Of a DNA stretch of 44,411 bases, positions 17,785 through 25,580 are shown in pieces. Position numbers and translations under genes: made by a program. Under the pieces are notes generated by a model. That model saw only the letters and a list, made by a program, of their open reading frames with translations, did not search any database and was not told where the DNA came from. How positions within the stretch are numbered: position 1 is the first letter of the stretch; each line of letters begins with the position of its first letter. The DNA comes from a virus, in IMG/VR virus record IMGVR_UViG_3300027985_000521, positions 1 through 44,411 of that record, one strand, 5' to 3'.

Positions 17785-18080
17785 TTATTCACCTTTGATT
17801 GTTTTGCTCTTTCCAGAAGAAGCATTGGATAAAATTCCGGGTCTGCCTCTTCCAATAACTGTAGGATTTGTAACCCCACAGACCTCTTACCTTCTAGATA
17901 AAACGTTTGGCTGTTGCCCGTAAATATGTCACTATGGATATCACATAAATCTAGCAATTCCCAAATAAGAACTTTTCCTGCTTCAGTTCTCATTACGTTT
18001 AAAATTGCAGTAATTAAAGAGTCACGCTCTTTTTGCTGTGCCTTTTCTATAGCCGTAGCCGTTTCAATATTCGGTATCAT
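17781..18080 (-). CDS. Bbp19-like small phage protein
   Basis: The 99-residue product starts at ATG 18080, one base after the portal stop. The pattern F/E..GK.L...LLDLC, then a middle part, then YLEGKRSVGLQIL.LLEEADP is the Bbp19-like domain found next to portal and scaffold genes in BPP-1-like podoviruses. It is soluble and helical. Its exact role in head assembly is not established to my knowledge. Confidence 0.8.
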   Translation of the reverse strand: MIPNIETATAIEKAQQKERDSLITAILNVMRTEAGKVLIWELLDLCDIHSDIFTGNSQTFYLEGKRSVGLQILQLLEEADPEFYPMLLLERAKQSKVNK

Positions 18081-18081
18081 A

Positions 18082-19782
18082 TTATATCATCTGTTGGCCT
18101 TCTAACATCGCTATTCCAGCTTCTGCTTGATTTTTACTAGCTTGAGCTTGTTCAGCGGAGATTGAAGACTGAATTTGAGCCGCGGCGGCTGCTTCTTGTT
18201 TTTGTTTCTCTTGAGCCATTATTTTAGCTCTATCCGCCCGGCGTTTATTTACATCATTCTGAGGCCTTAATACGCCTATACGCATTCCAGTTATATCTCC
18301 AACAAATCGAGCAGTATAGTCAAGGTCTATATTATCCATAACTGTCTGGTCGATTGGAGCGACATTTGCTAAGAAGCCCATATATGTTTTAATTCCATCC
18401 ATGGCTATAAGTTTCTGCGCCGCGGCTAATGGGCTAACTACATTTATCTTATATTCACCCAAGTCACCAATAAAAGAAGTATCTATAGGCTCAATAGCCC
18501 CACGCCTCATAAGGATATTAAAAGCACGCTCAATAAGAGGATTAAACATCTCAAAAATAAGCCTCTGTATTACTGGGCCAAGCCTAAGAAGTTTTTCTTG
18601 TCCTTCTTCATGAACCTGTGCAGCTTTTAGAGGTGAAGCATTAGGATCACGTGACGCAGTAAGAAAAACATCATTAAAGAAACACCGCTGAATTCTCTGT
18701 TCTACTCTCTCAACGGCGCTGCTTACGCCAGAATAGTCAAACCGTAATTCATAAAGGGGCTTAATCCCATCAGCTCCTGCAATTCCTGGATAATAGTTTT
18801 GGCCCCCTGGGAGAGTATTAAGTTTACCTTTCATTCTAGCTGGGGCGTTAATAGGAGGGTCGATTGATTTATGAGTCGCCATAAGAAAAGCTTTCTCCAT
18901 TTGTTGGAGTCTTTTAATATCTGGCAGCGCTCTTGAACCTGGCCCTATGCCAAGTATATCACTTCCTATTGTATTCCATCTAGAAACTATATACGGCATC
19001 TCATAGAAACCATCTTTTATAAGTGGAGCTTGAGATGTGTCAGCTTTTTGTTTATTTGATTTACCATCAGAAAGAATATATACTACTCGGGTAAAAGCTT
19101 TATCCTCATACTCATTCTTAGATACCCACTCTAAAATACATACGTCAATAACATTTATACCGCTCTCATTATTATCAACTTTCTTTTTCCAATCATCTGG
19201 GGCGTTTGGAAAGTCATCTACTATTTGCTTAATAGATTTAAAAGATGTTCTGAAAAAGTTATCGAGCCTGCCTCTTGAATCCATCGTAAAACAGTATTCA
19301 CCAACTGTGAGAAGCTCAAATCTATACGGAGACCCAGTATTATCGGTGTCTTCCCCCAGAAATATACATGCAGTCCCAAAACCAGCATACTCAATATAAA
19401 AACTGTTAATAATGCTATAGAAATTGCTAGCGTGAAATCCATCGTGAATTTTGTCTGTGCCTTTTTGAAGCCAAGCCTTAAGTTGTTCAGTATCATTAAG
19501 CTTATCATCTGCCCATGTCCTATCAAACCATTTCATTGAAGGCGAAGTTAAACCTCCATGCATGCCAGAAGTTAACACATATAGCGCGTCTTCGGCTATA
19601 CTATTAATAACCTTAGTAGAAGTAAGTTTGCGCTTACGGGGCTTAGTGACTGTCTGATAAATTCCACGACCAGGTAAAAGATATTCAGAAAGCTGACGCC
19701 ACTCTGCTTCCCATTCATCACGTTCTTGTAAGGCTTCTTTATATAGAGCGTATGCCGTCGTAAATGATACGTCTGCATTCAT
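18082..19782 (-). CDS. Portal (head-to-tail connector) protein
   Basis: The 566-residue product starts at ATG 19782 with ATGA overlap. The N-terminus ALYKEALQERDEWEAEWRQL.EYLLPGRG and the later GPGSRALPDIKRLQQMEKAFL are hallmarks of the podovirus head-to-tail connecting protein family. Length is normal. The C-terminal 60 residues are an Ala/Gln-rich helix (QEKQKQEAAAAAQIQSSIS), as in the barrel domain. It forms the dodecameric ring through which DNA is packaged and ejected, working with TerL (21782-23170) and the gp11-like adaptor. Confidence 0.93.
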   Translation of the reverse strand: MNADVSFTTAYALYKEALQERDEWEAEWRQLSEYLLPGRGIYQTVTKPRKRKLTSTKVINSIAEDALYVLTSGMHGGLTSPSMKWFDRTWADDKLNDTEQLKAWLQKGTDKIHDGFHASNFYSIINSFYIEYAGFGTACIFLGEDTDNTGSPYRFELLTVGEYCFTMDSRGRLDNFFRTSFKSIKQIVDDFPNAPDDWKKKVDNNESGINVIDVCILEWVSKNEYEDKAFTRVVYILSDGKSNKQKADTSQAPLIKDGFYEMPYIVSRWNTIGSDILGIGPGSRALPDIKRLQQMEKAFLMATHKSIDPPINAPARMKGKLNTLPGGQNYYPGIAGADGIKPLYELRFDYSGVSSAVERVEQRIQRCFFNDVFLTASRDPNASPLKAAQVHEEGQEKLLRLGPVIQRLIFEMFNPLIERAFNILMRRGAIEPIDTSFIGDLGEYKINVVSPLAAAQKLIAMDGIKTYMGFLANVAPIDQTVMDNIDLDYTARFVGDITGMRIGVLRPQNDVNKRRADRAKIMAQEKQKQEAAAAAQIQSSISAEQAQASKNQAEAGIAMLEGQQMI

Positions 19783-20144
19783 GATGTTTTACCTGATATA
19801 ATTGATGAAGCCGTAGTCGCAGCCTCTTCCTCGTCTAGTAGAGGACTAGTTAAAATAGTGTCTTGCCGTCCTTTTTTCTGAGCCTGAGACACTGTATACT
19901 CGCCTTTCATTTTGTTTGCGAGCTTTTCATTTTCTTCAGTCCAATCTACCTCATCAGCCTTAGTTATAACCGGCATCGCGGTAGCCTCAAAACTGGACCC
20001 TGAGTTCATGGCCGACGCCATCATCATCTGTGACATTTGAGACATCGCCTGAAGCGCCGCCATCATTTCAGCTTGAGCATCTTCATTTGCTGTATTATCT
20101 ACAGTGGCTGAAGGCGGGTCGCCACCACTTTTTGAACTTCCCAT
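19779..20144 (-). CDS. Small Gly/Met-rich protein upstream of portal
   Basis: The 121-residue product starts at ATG 20144 behind GGGGT. The N-terminus MGSSKSGGDPPS resembles that of the next gene upstream (MGIGGSKGGDSGG). It is followed by an Ala/Met/Gln helix (MMAALQAMSQMSQMMMASAM). The C-terminal half is charged and ends with Ser/Thr residues. No family is recognised. Small Gly-rich proteins before the portal occur in several podoviruses and may be head or ejection components. Confidence 0.65.
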   Translation of the reverse strand: MGSSKSGGDPPSATVDNTANEDAQAEMMAALQAMSQMSQMMMASAMNSGSSFEATAMPVITKADEVDWTEENEKLANKMKGEYTVSQAQKKGRQDTILTSPLLDEEEAATTASSIISGKTS

Positions 20145-20146
20145 AA

Positions 20147-20773
20147 TTACCCCAATATATTTTGTTTTGCTCCGAGAGTCGCTTCCTCGTCTTCAGTAGC
20201 TATGGTTTTTGCACCCGTTGTAACCCCTTTAGAGGTCTCAGTCGCTGTAGAAGTTTTACTATATACTGAGTCATCTCCTCGAGTTACAGTGAAACCTGTA
20301 AAGCCCTGTGGATTTCCGTAAGTTTCGATAGCCGTCTCGAGAGAAGCCTGTTCGCCGGCCCCCCATATAGTAGCAAAATAATCATTAATCATTTTACTTT
20401 TCTGCTCGTCAGTCACTGAATAGTCTGCTCCAGACAGCCGAGCATTAGACTGATTCTGAGTTATCTCAGTATTAATATAATCAGTAGCCGCTGACGCCGC
20501 GTCCATGTAATTGGAATACTGCGCGTCTCTATCAGCTATGCCTTCCTGCCTTTGTTGTTCGGCTAGAGAGGCTCCATAATCCACCTGTGACTGCGCTGCC
20601 GCGTCAGCCGAAGCTTTATTACTGGCTGCTGTCGCAGCAGCCATATTCTCCATCATACCACCCAACATTTCTTCATACATCGCGGTATAATCAACCTCCT
20701 GAACGGGCGCTTGATAAACCGGAATTGCTTTACCGCCGCCACTATCCCCACCTTTTGAACCACCTATTCCCAT
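20147..20773 (-). CDS. Gly-rich/helical hypothetical virion protein
   Basis: The 208-residue product starts at ATG 20773 behind a strong AGGAGG. The N-terminus (MGIGGSKGGDSGGGKAIPV) is disordered. Residues 28-120 are an Ala/Gln/Met-rich helix with a possible coiled coil (EEMLGGMMENMAAATAASNK). The C-terminus is Thr/Ser-rich. It shares its N-terminal style with 19779-20144, which suggests a related or exchangeable targeting segment. A virion location is inferred from its place between TerL and portal. Confidence 0.65.
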   Translation of the reverse strand: MGIGGSKGGDSGGGKAIPVYQAPVQEVDYTAMYEEMLGGMMENMAAATAASNKASADAAAQSQVDYGASLAEQQRQEGIADRDAQYSNYMDAASAATDYINTEITQNQSNARLSGADYSVTDEQKSKMINDYFATIWGAGEQASLETAIETYGNPQGFTGFTVTRGDDSVYSKTSTATETSKGVTTGAKTIATEDEEATLGAKQNILG

Positions 20774-20785
20774 ATCAAAAACCTC

Positions 20786-21262
20786 CTATAATAGCGACCC
20801 TGTATCAGTTTCTTCATCACCAGGAAATAAAACAGTACCGTGAATATTTTTGTCACGTTTACCTGACCTAGTATTTTTATATTTATTAGTTGGGTCGCCT
20901 TTTGAAGACAACCTACCTTGTTGTTGTTCGGCTAAAGTAGCATAATAGTCGTCCCATTTTGCCTGTGACTCTCTAGTTCGACTACCCATCATAGTATTGA
21001 AAAAATCCGCAGAAATATCTTTACCGCCTACCCAGTCTTTATGCTGGCCGAATTCTTCCTCTCCGGATATAACTTTTCCAGTATTAACCATAGCCTGCGT
21101 CCCTGCGGTTCCAAGGAAATCAAAATCGGCTATATTACTGCCCCAGTCTCCGAAAACTCTTAAACCTTGAATTGGGCTACCAATTGTACTCGTTATATTC
21201 CCTATAGTCGTCGAACCTGATTTTTCAGTATTACTGCGACTATCTGCGCCAATACTACCCAT
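20786..21262 (-). CDS. Hypothetical protein, head-gene cluster
   Basis: The 158-residue product starts at ATG 21262, overlapping the upstream gene by 8 nt, with GAGGCGAG before it. Its first 60 residues are Ser/Gly/Thr-rich (MGSIGADSRSNTEKSGSTTI). It then has a 'GLRVFGDWGSNIADFDFLGTA' segment and a basic, Lys/Arg-rich C-terminal third. No domain recognised. Position suggests a structural or assembly role. Confidence 0.65.
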   Translation of the reverse strand: MGSIGADSRSNTEKSGSTTIGNITSTIGSPIQGLRVFGDWGSNIADFDFLGTAGTQAMVNTGKVISGEEEFGQHKDWVGGKDISADFFNTMMGSRTRESQAKWDDYYATLAEQQQGRLSSKGDPTNKYKNTRSGKRDKNIHGTVLFPGDEETDTGSLL

Positions 21263-21785
21263 TTACTCGCCTCGTTTTAACTGTTAGCATAGCATCGACT
21301 ATTTTACCCCGACTAGTTATTCCGCTAGGCAAAATACCAATTTTTTTAAAACCAACTTTTTGAACAAATATACAGGCCACTCTGTTATTTACAGGGGTCA
21401 GGCCATATAGAGAATGTAAATACTCATGCCCGCTATCGTCCATCCATTCATTTAAAACTTGGTCTGTACAGCTTTTGGCCAGAAATAATGACTGTTTTGT
21501 ATTGTTTTCTGGATGCATACTGAAATGAACCTGAGCTGATCGACCGGTGAAATTATCTATTGCAAATTCCGCGCAGACTCTCTTATCTTTCAAGTCTACC
21601 ACATGCCAAATACGATCGCCGATCTTTTTAATCATTTTCTGGACGGTGTCCCACGTTGGGTCTACTACATCACACAAACGATATTTCAATGTGTCTGCCA
21701 TATACAGGGACTGCCAATAATACTGGACTAAGTCCCTCGGCATGCTGAGTAACGGCACGATAGCATAACGCTTCATATCTGTCAT
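21255..21785 (-). CDS. GNAT-like acetyltransferase-fold phage protein
   Basis: The 176-residue product starts at ATG 21785 with ATGA overlap to terL. The segment LYGLTPVNNRVACIFVQKVGFKKIG (about residues 127-150; key features are the 'N..A..F..K.GF...G' spacing) is the C-terminal half of the GNAT fold, in which an Asn-containing helix is followed by a strand. The acetyl-CoA loop (R/Q-x-x-G-x-G/A) is not evident, so it may be inactive or divergent. Such proteins are frequent between terminase and portal genes in podoviruses, with no settled function. Confidence 0.7.
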   Translation of the reverse strand: MTDMKRYAIVPLLSMPRDLVQYYWQSLYMADTLKYRLCDVVDPTWDTVQKMIKKIGDRIWHVVDLKDKRVCAEFAIDNFTGRSAQVHFSMHPENNTKQSLFLAKSCTDQVLNEWMDDSGHEYLHSLYGLTPVNNRVACIFVQKVGFKKIGILPSGITSRGKIVDAMLTVKTRRVNG

Positions 21786-23170
21786 CGAAGAAACTCCAAT
21801 GGATCATAGCTCTGAGTTCCATGAATACCCTCTATTATATCAAGCATGTCTTTCGTTAGCCCTAACCTTGTCATATCAGGAGTAACTGTCTCTTCCATTT
21901 CTAAATCTTCGGCGTGAGTCAAGGCTGCGGCGTCTCCCAAGTCAGTAGATCGAAAACCTCGGTTTAACAGACTCTGCTTGCTTTCTAACTGCATCTTACC
22001 ATAGTTATTAATTATGAAATGTGGGGCCGACAGGTCGCGAATGAGTTCATCGTTAGGAGGCAGGTATGGCGGCGCTGCTGGATTACAAATGTGATTTTTT
22101 AATCGGCCCCACATTTCATCTTTCTTTCGGTGATACAACTCATCATAAGTCGCGCCGCCGAAATTAATGGGTATAACCTTATCTTCATGGCCAAGCTGAT
22201 TAAGCCTTGACCAGAGAGCTTCACCTCGCCCAGCATCGGTAAATATATAGTTGGCTCTCCACTCCCTTATGAGGTCAGATACTCTTGTAGCAAGAGCCAT
22301 CGGGTCTATTCCTTGATAAACTTCAGGCTCGAAATACATACGGCCTTGACGACGTTGAATAACAGCTCGATCCCCTTTTTCAGCATACGCAGGGTCAACA
22401 CCAATGATACGAGGAGCAAAATTATAGTCACAAGGAGAGAGTTCAACTGTTGTACATAGACGTATTTTGTCCAAGGGGATGAGCGTGTCTTCAGAGGAGG
22501 CAGACCACGAGGTAAAGAATTCCTGCTGAATCAGAGACTCGGGCATACCTGCTTTTCTTTCTCTATCTATATCTTCAAGGGTAGGAAATCCAGTATCATG
22601 AGCGGTGAGTCTTTCATAGAACCACGCTGGGTTGGCTTTCGCCATCTGAGCCATCTGATACATGTGATTCATACCGCGAGGAGTGCCGTTAAACAGGGCC
22701 CACCCACCATTTTCTGCTAACACAGGACGCATGAGCTCCCAGATACCAGGTTTGTGTAGTGAAAACTCAGTATATATCTGGCCGACAGGATTTGTTCCAA
22801 CTACCGCATCAGGATTATCAGAACCTAGAAGGTGTATGAGAGACCCATTAGAGAGCCAGACTTTCATCTGCTGATCAAGCTTTCTAGCAATACATTCTCT
22901 GGGTATATAATCAATAAAGCGCTGACCAGAACCGTCAGCGCCTTCCCAAATGATAGATCGTACCTGATTGGCATAGGGAGCTATATAGTGGTATAGCCCC
23001 TTACGTTGAAGGGCTTTCGCCGCGAGGATATTTATGCCGGTTAAGTCTTTCCCATTTCTACGAGGCCAGACAGACAAGGCCCTCAAGCCAGGCAAGTCTT
23101 GAAGCATGTAGTTCCACAACGGCTTTTGGTAGCCGCGAAGTGGAAGTATAGGAAGTTGAATAACTGACAT
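21782..23170 (-). CDS. terL: Terminase large subunit
   Basis: The 462-residue product starts at ATG 23170, three bases after the small subunit gene. It has a Walker A-like P-loop PRRNGKD (36-42), a candidate Walker B GQIYTEFSL (131-139, weakly conserved acid) and a coupling motif FNGTPRG (161-167). The C-terminal RNase H-like nuclease has acidic residues in GVDPAYAEKGD (258-268), FTDAGRG (311-317) and DLGDAAALT (411-419). It translocates DNA into the procapsid through the portal and cuts the concatemer. No clear Shine-Dalgarno is present, so translation is probably coupled to the small subunit. Confidence 0.93.
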   Translation of the reverse strand: MSVIQLPILPLRGYQKPLWNYMLQDLPGLRALSVWPRRNGKDLTGINILAAKALQRKGLYHYIAPYANQVRSIIWEGADGSGQRFIDYIPRECIARKLDQQMKVWLSNGSLIHLLGSDNPDAVVGTNPVGQIYTEFSLHKPGIWELMRPVLAENGGWALFNGTPRGMNHMYQMAQMAKANPAWFYERLTAHDTGFPTLEDIDRERKAGMPESLIQQEFFTSWSASSEDTLIPLDKIRLCTTVELSPCDYNFAPRIIGVDPAYAEKGDRAVIQRRQGRMYFEPEVYQGIDPMALATRVSDLIREWRANYIFTDAGRGEALWSRLNQLGHEDKVIPINFGGATYDELYHRKKDEMWGRLKNHICNPAAPPYLPPNDELIRDLSAPHFIINNYGKMQLESKQSLLNRGFRSTDLGDAAALTHAEDLEMEETVTPDMTRLGLTKDMLDIIEGIHGTQSYDPLEFLR

Positions 23171-23173
23171 ATT

Positions 23174-23662
23174 TTATTGTATGTTGTTAGCTATCTGAAC
23201 TACTACTTGGCCAGACCCACTTTTAAGTGCTTCTTTAACTTGATCGGCCAGGTTAATTGGATTCCTATCTTGCAGTGCTGCGATGGCTTTAACTACGTTT
23301 GCTAATTTTGCCGTGGCTTTATCATCATGAGCTTGTATATTCGTTGTCAGCTCTAAGGCTTTCTCTAACGCAGCTTTCTCAATTTGAGCAATGAGAGGCT
23401 GCTGCTCAATTTGTCTAAATAGAGAAATTATACTAAGTTTGGCCCTAGTAACTTTCTCAAGGTCAGTTGCAAACTTTTCTATATCGGAAGTTTCCGGCAG
23501 AGATGTTGGTTCAATCTTCCGAATCCATTGACCAATTTTAATTTCCTGCTCTATCATAGCTGGAGTATACCCATAGATAGAGGCAAGGTCTTGAATAGAT
23601 CTGCCCAAGAATTCGTAGTCGAATTTGCAGGCGTCCCGCTTGTATAATTGGAGGTTTGACAT
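23174..23662 (-). CDS. Terminase small subunit (probable)
   Basis: The 162-residue product starts at ATG 23662 and is the first gene of the leftward late block. The N-terminal 45 residues (KFDYEFLGRSIQDLASIYGYTPAMIEQEIKIGQW) form a helix-turn-helix-like unit of the kind that binds packaging sites. The rest is helical and suited to ring formation. Position immediately before terL is standard. The start lacks a strong ribosome binding site. A packaging (pac) site may lie in or near this gene, but none can be pointed to. Confidence 0.82.
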   Translation of the reverse strand: MSNLQLYKRDACKFDYEFLGRSIQDLASIYGYTPAMIEQEIKIGQWIRKIEPTSLPETSDIEKFATDLEKVTRAKLSIISLFRQIEQQPLIAQIEKAALEKALELTTNIQAHDDKATAKLANVVKAIAALQDRNPINLADQVKEALKSGSGQVVVQIANNIQ

Positions 23663-23704
23663 TGATCGTTTCTACGTATTTTTGTAATAAATTCAACTCC
23701 CTAT

Positions 23705-23734
23705 ATTATACATAATAGGGTGTTTCCACAGCAA
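23705..23734 (-). promoter_or_regulatory. Candidate sigma70-type promoter for the late block
   Basis: On the minus strand a perfect -10 TATAAT (23710-23705) lies 18 bp from a weak -35 TTGCTG (23734-23729). The -10 sits inside a near-palindrome, CCCTAT...ATAGGG (23699-23720), that could be an operator. It is 43 bp upstream of the small terminase start and correctly oriented. No experimental support. Confidence 0.5.
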
Positions 23735-23749
23735 AGTAAAGTGTTTTTT

Positions 23750-23767
23750 TATACGTATATACGTATA
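23750..23767. promoter_or_regulatory. 18-bp perfect palindrome, candidate operator
   Basis: TATACGTATATACGTATA reads the same on both strands. It lies between the divergent transcription units, just upstream of the candidate late promoter. Its core octamer GTATATAC recurs in the tandem repeats at 25.5 kb and before the gene at 34659, so it may be the binding site of a phage or host regulator. Confidence 0.55.
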
Positions 23768-24098
23768 GGAGTAAAAGCCTAAATCTGATCCATATCGCGC
23801 GTTTTAAATAGTCTTTATATTTGTATAGGCGCTATATAGGAATTAAGTGTGCATAGGAAATTTCGCTAAATTTGCGTAGTTTTGTATTCTAGTATAGGAA
23901 TAGTCGTTATACATAGATACGTAGAAAAGATTGGTATCGAGAAATAGCGGTGTGGGTGTCAGAGTGCTCACCTCTAGGATCCGAGCCACTAATTTTCCCC
24001 GGGCGGGCCCTACAAACACATCTACATAATTTACTTTTCAGGTTCGTTATCACTGCAAATTACGATAAATATATCCACCACCTAACTAGGTCGGGGTG

Positions 24099-24124
24099 TC
24101 ACAGGTTTCAGGCTTATAACTTTT
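24099..24124 (+). promoter_or_regulatory. Early leader element, copy 1
   Basis: TCACAGGTTT, a 3-nt gap and then CTTATAACTTTT lie upstream of the first early gene. Nearly the same arrangement recurs at 24375-24399 before the second early gene, and both are followed by ACTAAGGAG-TTAC-ATG. TATAAC may be a -10, but no -35 fits at 16-18 bp, so this may be an activator-dependent promoter or a duplicated leader. Confidence 0.5.
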
Positions 24125-24152
24125 ATTTATTAATTCCACTAAGGAGGTTACA

Positions 24153-24353
24153 ATGGGTATCTACGAATTATCAGACGCAGAGGTTATAACAGCATTAGAT
24201 TTTATCAACAGGAGATCACATGAAGAACATCAGGCAATGGCTCAACAGATTCACAGTTTCGATATTTCTGATTTTATTGTACATGATAGCAGGATGGTTA
24301 GACTCGATGTAGAACGAGGCTACAACCTGCTATTAACACAGAGCTTCGAATAA
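24153..24353 (+). CDS. First early gene, small hypothetical protein
   Basis: The 66-residue product starts at ATG 24153 behind a very strong AAGGAGGT. It has an N-terminal helix (MGIYELSDAEVITALDFINR) followed by a His/Gln/Glu-rich middle (RRSHEEHQAMAQQIH). No domain recognised. As the first gene of the rightward block with an optimal ribosome binding site it should be expressed early and strongly, typical of host-takeover or regulatory proteins. Confidence 0.7.
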   Translation: MGIYELSDAEVITALDFINRRSHEEHQAMAQQIHSFDISDFIVHDSRMVRLDVERGYNLLLTQSFE

Positions 24354-24374
24354 CCAATTAACCAGATCCGAATA

Positions 24375-24399
24375 TCACAGATTTATACTTATAACTTTT
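24375..24399 (+). promoter_or_regulatory. Early leader element, copy 2
   Basis: TCACAGATTT, then CTTATAACTTTT, matches the element at 24099-24124 with one indel. It sits in the 97-bp gap before the second early gene. Sequence after it also matches copy 1 around the ribosome binding site, so the whole leader appears duplicated. Confidence 0.5.
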
Positions 24400-24404
24400 T
24401 TTAT

Positions 24405-24428
24405 TCTATTATCACTAACGATAATAGA
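24405..24428 (+). other. 5'-leader stem-loop before second early gene
   Basis: TCTATTATC pairs perfectly with GATAATAGA around a 6-nt loop (ACTAAC). It ends 10 nt before the AAGGAG of the gene at 24451. There is no T-run after it, so it is more likely an mRNA-stabilising or regulatory hairpin than a terminator. Copy 1 of the leader lacks it. Confidence 0.55.
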
Positions 24429-24450
24429 TACTTCAACTAAGGAGATTACC

Positions 24451-24780
24451 ATGGATTTTACAAAACACCTCGATGAAACCAAAACCGTTGACGCCAAAAC
24501 CGTAGTAGATTCATCCACACCTTGGAAAGATCGTATCGTGCAATTCATGATCAATTCAAAAGAAGCAGCACTCACTGACAAAGAGATTCTCGAAGCGACT
24601 GATCCAAACTACAACACCGAAAACTTTGAGAATCGAAAACACTGCCTCGACAGTCAATTTACATACATTCGTAAAGACTTCAACATTCGTACCAAGAAAG
24701 TTGACAATAAGACTGTTCTACTCGGCATTCAACGAGAAGACAAGTTGACTCCGTTCAAGAACGCAGTTAAGTACTTATAA
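24451..24780 (+). CDS. Second early gene, small hypothetical protein
   Basis: The 109-residue product starts at ATG 24451 behind AAGGAGAT. Residues 26-85 could form a small winged-helix-like domain (PWKDRIVQFMI, LTDKEILEAT, a linker, DSQFTYIRKDFNI, then a strand pair KVDNKTVLLGI). This is a fold guess, not a family match. It ends just before a strong terminator and so forms a two-gene early unit with 24153-24353. Confidence 0.7.
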   Translation: MDFTKHLDETKTVDAKTVVDSSTPWKDRIVQFMINSKEAALTDKEILEATDPNYNTENFENRKHCLDSQFTYIRKDFNIRTKKVDNKTVLLGIQREDKLTPFKNAVKYL

Positions 24781-24790
24781 CCACACATCG

Positions 24791-24821
24791 AGCGCTGATC
24801 TTAGATCAGCGCTTCTTTTTT
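24791..24821 (+). terminator. Strong rho-independent terminator
   Basis: AGCGCTGATC (24791-24800) pairs perfectly with GATCAGCGCT (24804-24813) around a TTA loop and is followed by TCTTTTTT. It closes the early two-gene unit. Downstream genes from 26054 therefore need their own promoter. Confidence 0.93.
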
Positions 24822-25260
24822 GTCTCTGTTGCACCTCGACCCCACCATGCCCTGTCCCGTGTCGCCGGCACCAACCAAACCGTGTCACCCATTCTGGCTC
24901 GTAATGTTCTGTCCCGCAAGTTCTGTTTCAAACCACCGGTATCTCTGGCTCTGTAACTTCTGACTCGCACCGACCAATTATAAGCCCGTCACTCTTAACC
25001 GCTGGACTTGTGCCCCCCCCTACAGCTACGCCGCCTCGCCCTCATTCAGAACCAGAACCTAAACTCACACTTTACAACTACGCCGCCTAGCCCTTATTCA
25101 GAACCGAGTCTGAGTGCCACAGGCCAATGAAAACGAGGGATACGACGCCGCCATTCTGGTTGCGAAGGTCTTGGTTTCGGCCAAATAGTTGATGCCCTAC
25201 GTCACAGAGCACTTATATGCCCAAGAGTTGCACGTTCCCAGTCTGATTTTCTTCATATTG
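24822..25260. other. C-rich non-coding island with degenerate repeats
   Basis: About 440 bp without a plausible gene on either strand. It is conspicuously rich in C on the plus strand compared with the AT-rich surroundings and contains an 8-C run at 25013-25020. It includes a 33-bp direct repeat (25021-25053 and 25073-25105, 30 of 33 identical). A weaker repeat starts CTGGCTC at about 24894 and 24946. It lies between a strong terminator and the AT-rich/iteron tract. It could be part of a replication origin, a structured non-coding RNA or a packaging site. Nothing in it identifies which. Confidence 0.6.
25021..25105. repeat. 33-bp direct repeat pair
   Basis: The two copies begin TACAGCTACGCCGCCT (25021) and TACAACTACGCCGCCT (25073), with a 52-bp period and three mismatches over 33 bp. 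They lie in non-coding, C-rich DNA. Confidence 0.85.
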
Positions 25261-25325
25261 AGGGAAATGAGAGGAAAATTAGTTATATAGGGAAAACTAA
25301 ATGGAGTAAAGGGAAACAGTTTTTG

Positions 25326-25430
25326 CTTTCCTCTTAAAAAAAATGTAATAATTTTATATATTTATATATATTTTTTAGGAATTTAGGGATATTATATATA
25401 TATATATATAGAAATGACTATTTTTTGATG
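25326..25430. other. AT-rich tract with (TA)n run
   Basis: This is nearly pure A/T sequence, including an alternating TA run at about 25391-25410, placed between the C-rich island and the tandem repeats. It would melt easily. That is what is expected of a DNA unwinding element next to initiator-binding repeats, but unwinding is inferred. Confidence 0.55.
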
Positions 25431-25443
25431 TATAACTCGGGCA

Positions 25444-25580
25444 GTACATACAGTACATACACTGCCACTGAGTATACATACATACACTGCTGGTATATAC
25501 ATACATACATTGCTGATATATACATACATACTCTATCAGTATATACATACATATATACTCTGATGGTATATACATATCTC
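25444..25580. repeat. Tandem iteron-like repeats (about 24-27 bp period)
   Basis: About five degenerate units share the core (G/A)TATATACATACATAC, with cores at about 25472, 25493, 25516, 25539 and 25566. They are separated by CTG/CAG-containing spacers such as CACTGCTG and TATCAG. A minus-strand open frame through here reads as repeated VCMYT-like residues and is an artefact of the repeat. The array precedes the HTH gene (26054) and the primase-helicase (26500), the usual setting for an origin or a regulatory array. Confidence 0.75.

Larger units (their letters stand above)
23663..24152. promoter_or_regulatory. Divergent control region between late and early blocks
   Basis: This is 490 bp without a convincing gene. 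It separates the first leftward gene (start 23662) from the first rightward gene (start 24153), so it must carry the promoters of both. It contains an 18-bp palindrome, a candidate late promoter and five TATAGG/CATAGG elements (23764, 23824, 23835, 23852, 23893). An imperfect dyad lies at 23963-23990 (AGTGCTC ... GAGCCACT), followed by a GC-rich block at 23997-24011. A possible 79-codon frame at 23950-24189 lacks a ribosome binding site and overlaps the first early gene, so it is not called. Confidence 0.7.

Noticed and set aside
23997-24011. Cluster of palindromic hexamers (GGATCC, CCCGGG, GGGCCC) suggesting vector sequence
   Set aside because: The flanking sequence continues the phage control region without any recognisable vector backbone. 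Chance in a GC-rich patch is enough.
23950-24189. 79-codon frame before the first early gene
   Set aside because: No ribosome binding site, odd composition, and it overlaps the strongly supported start at 24153.
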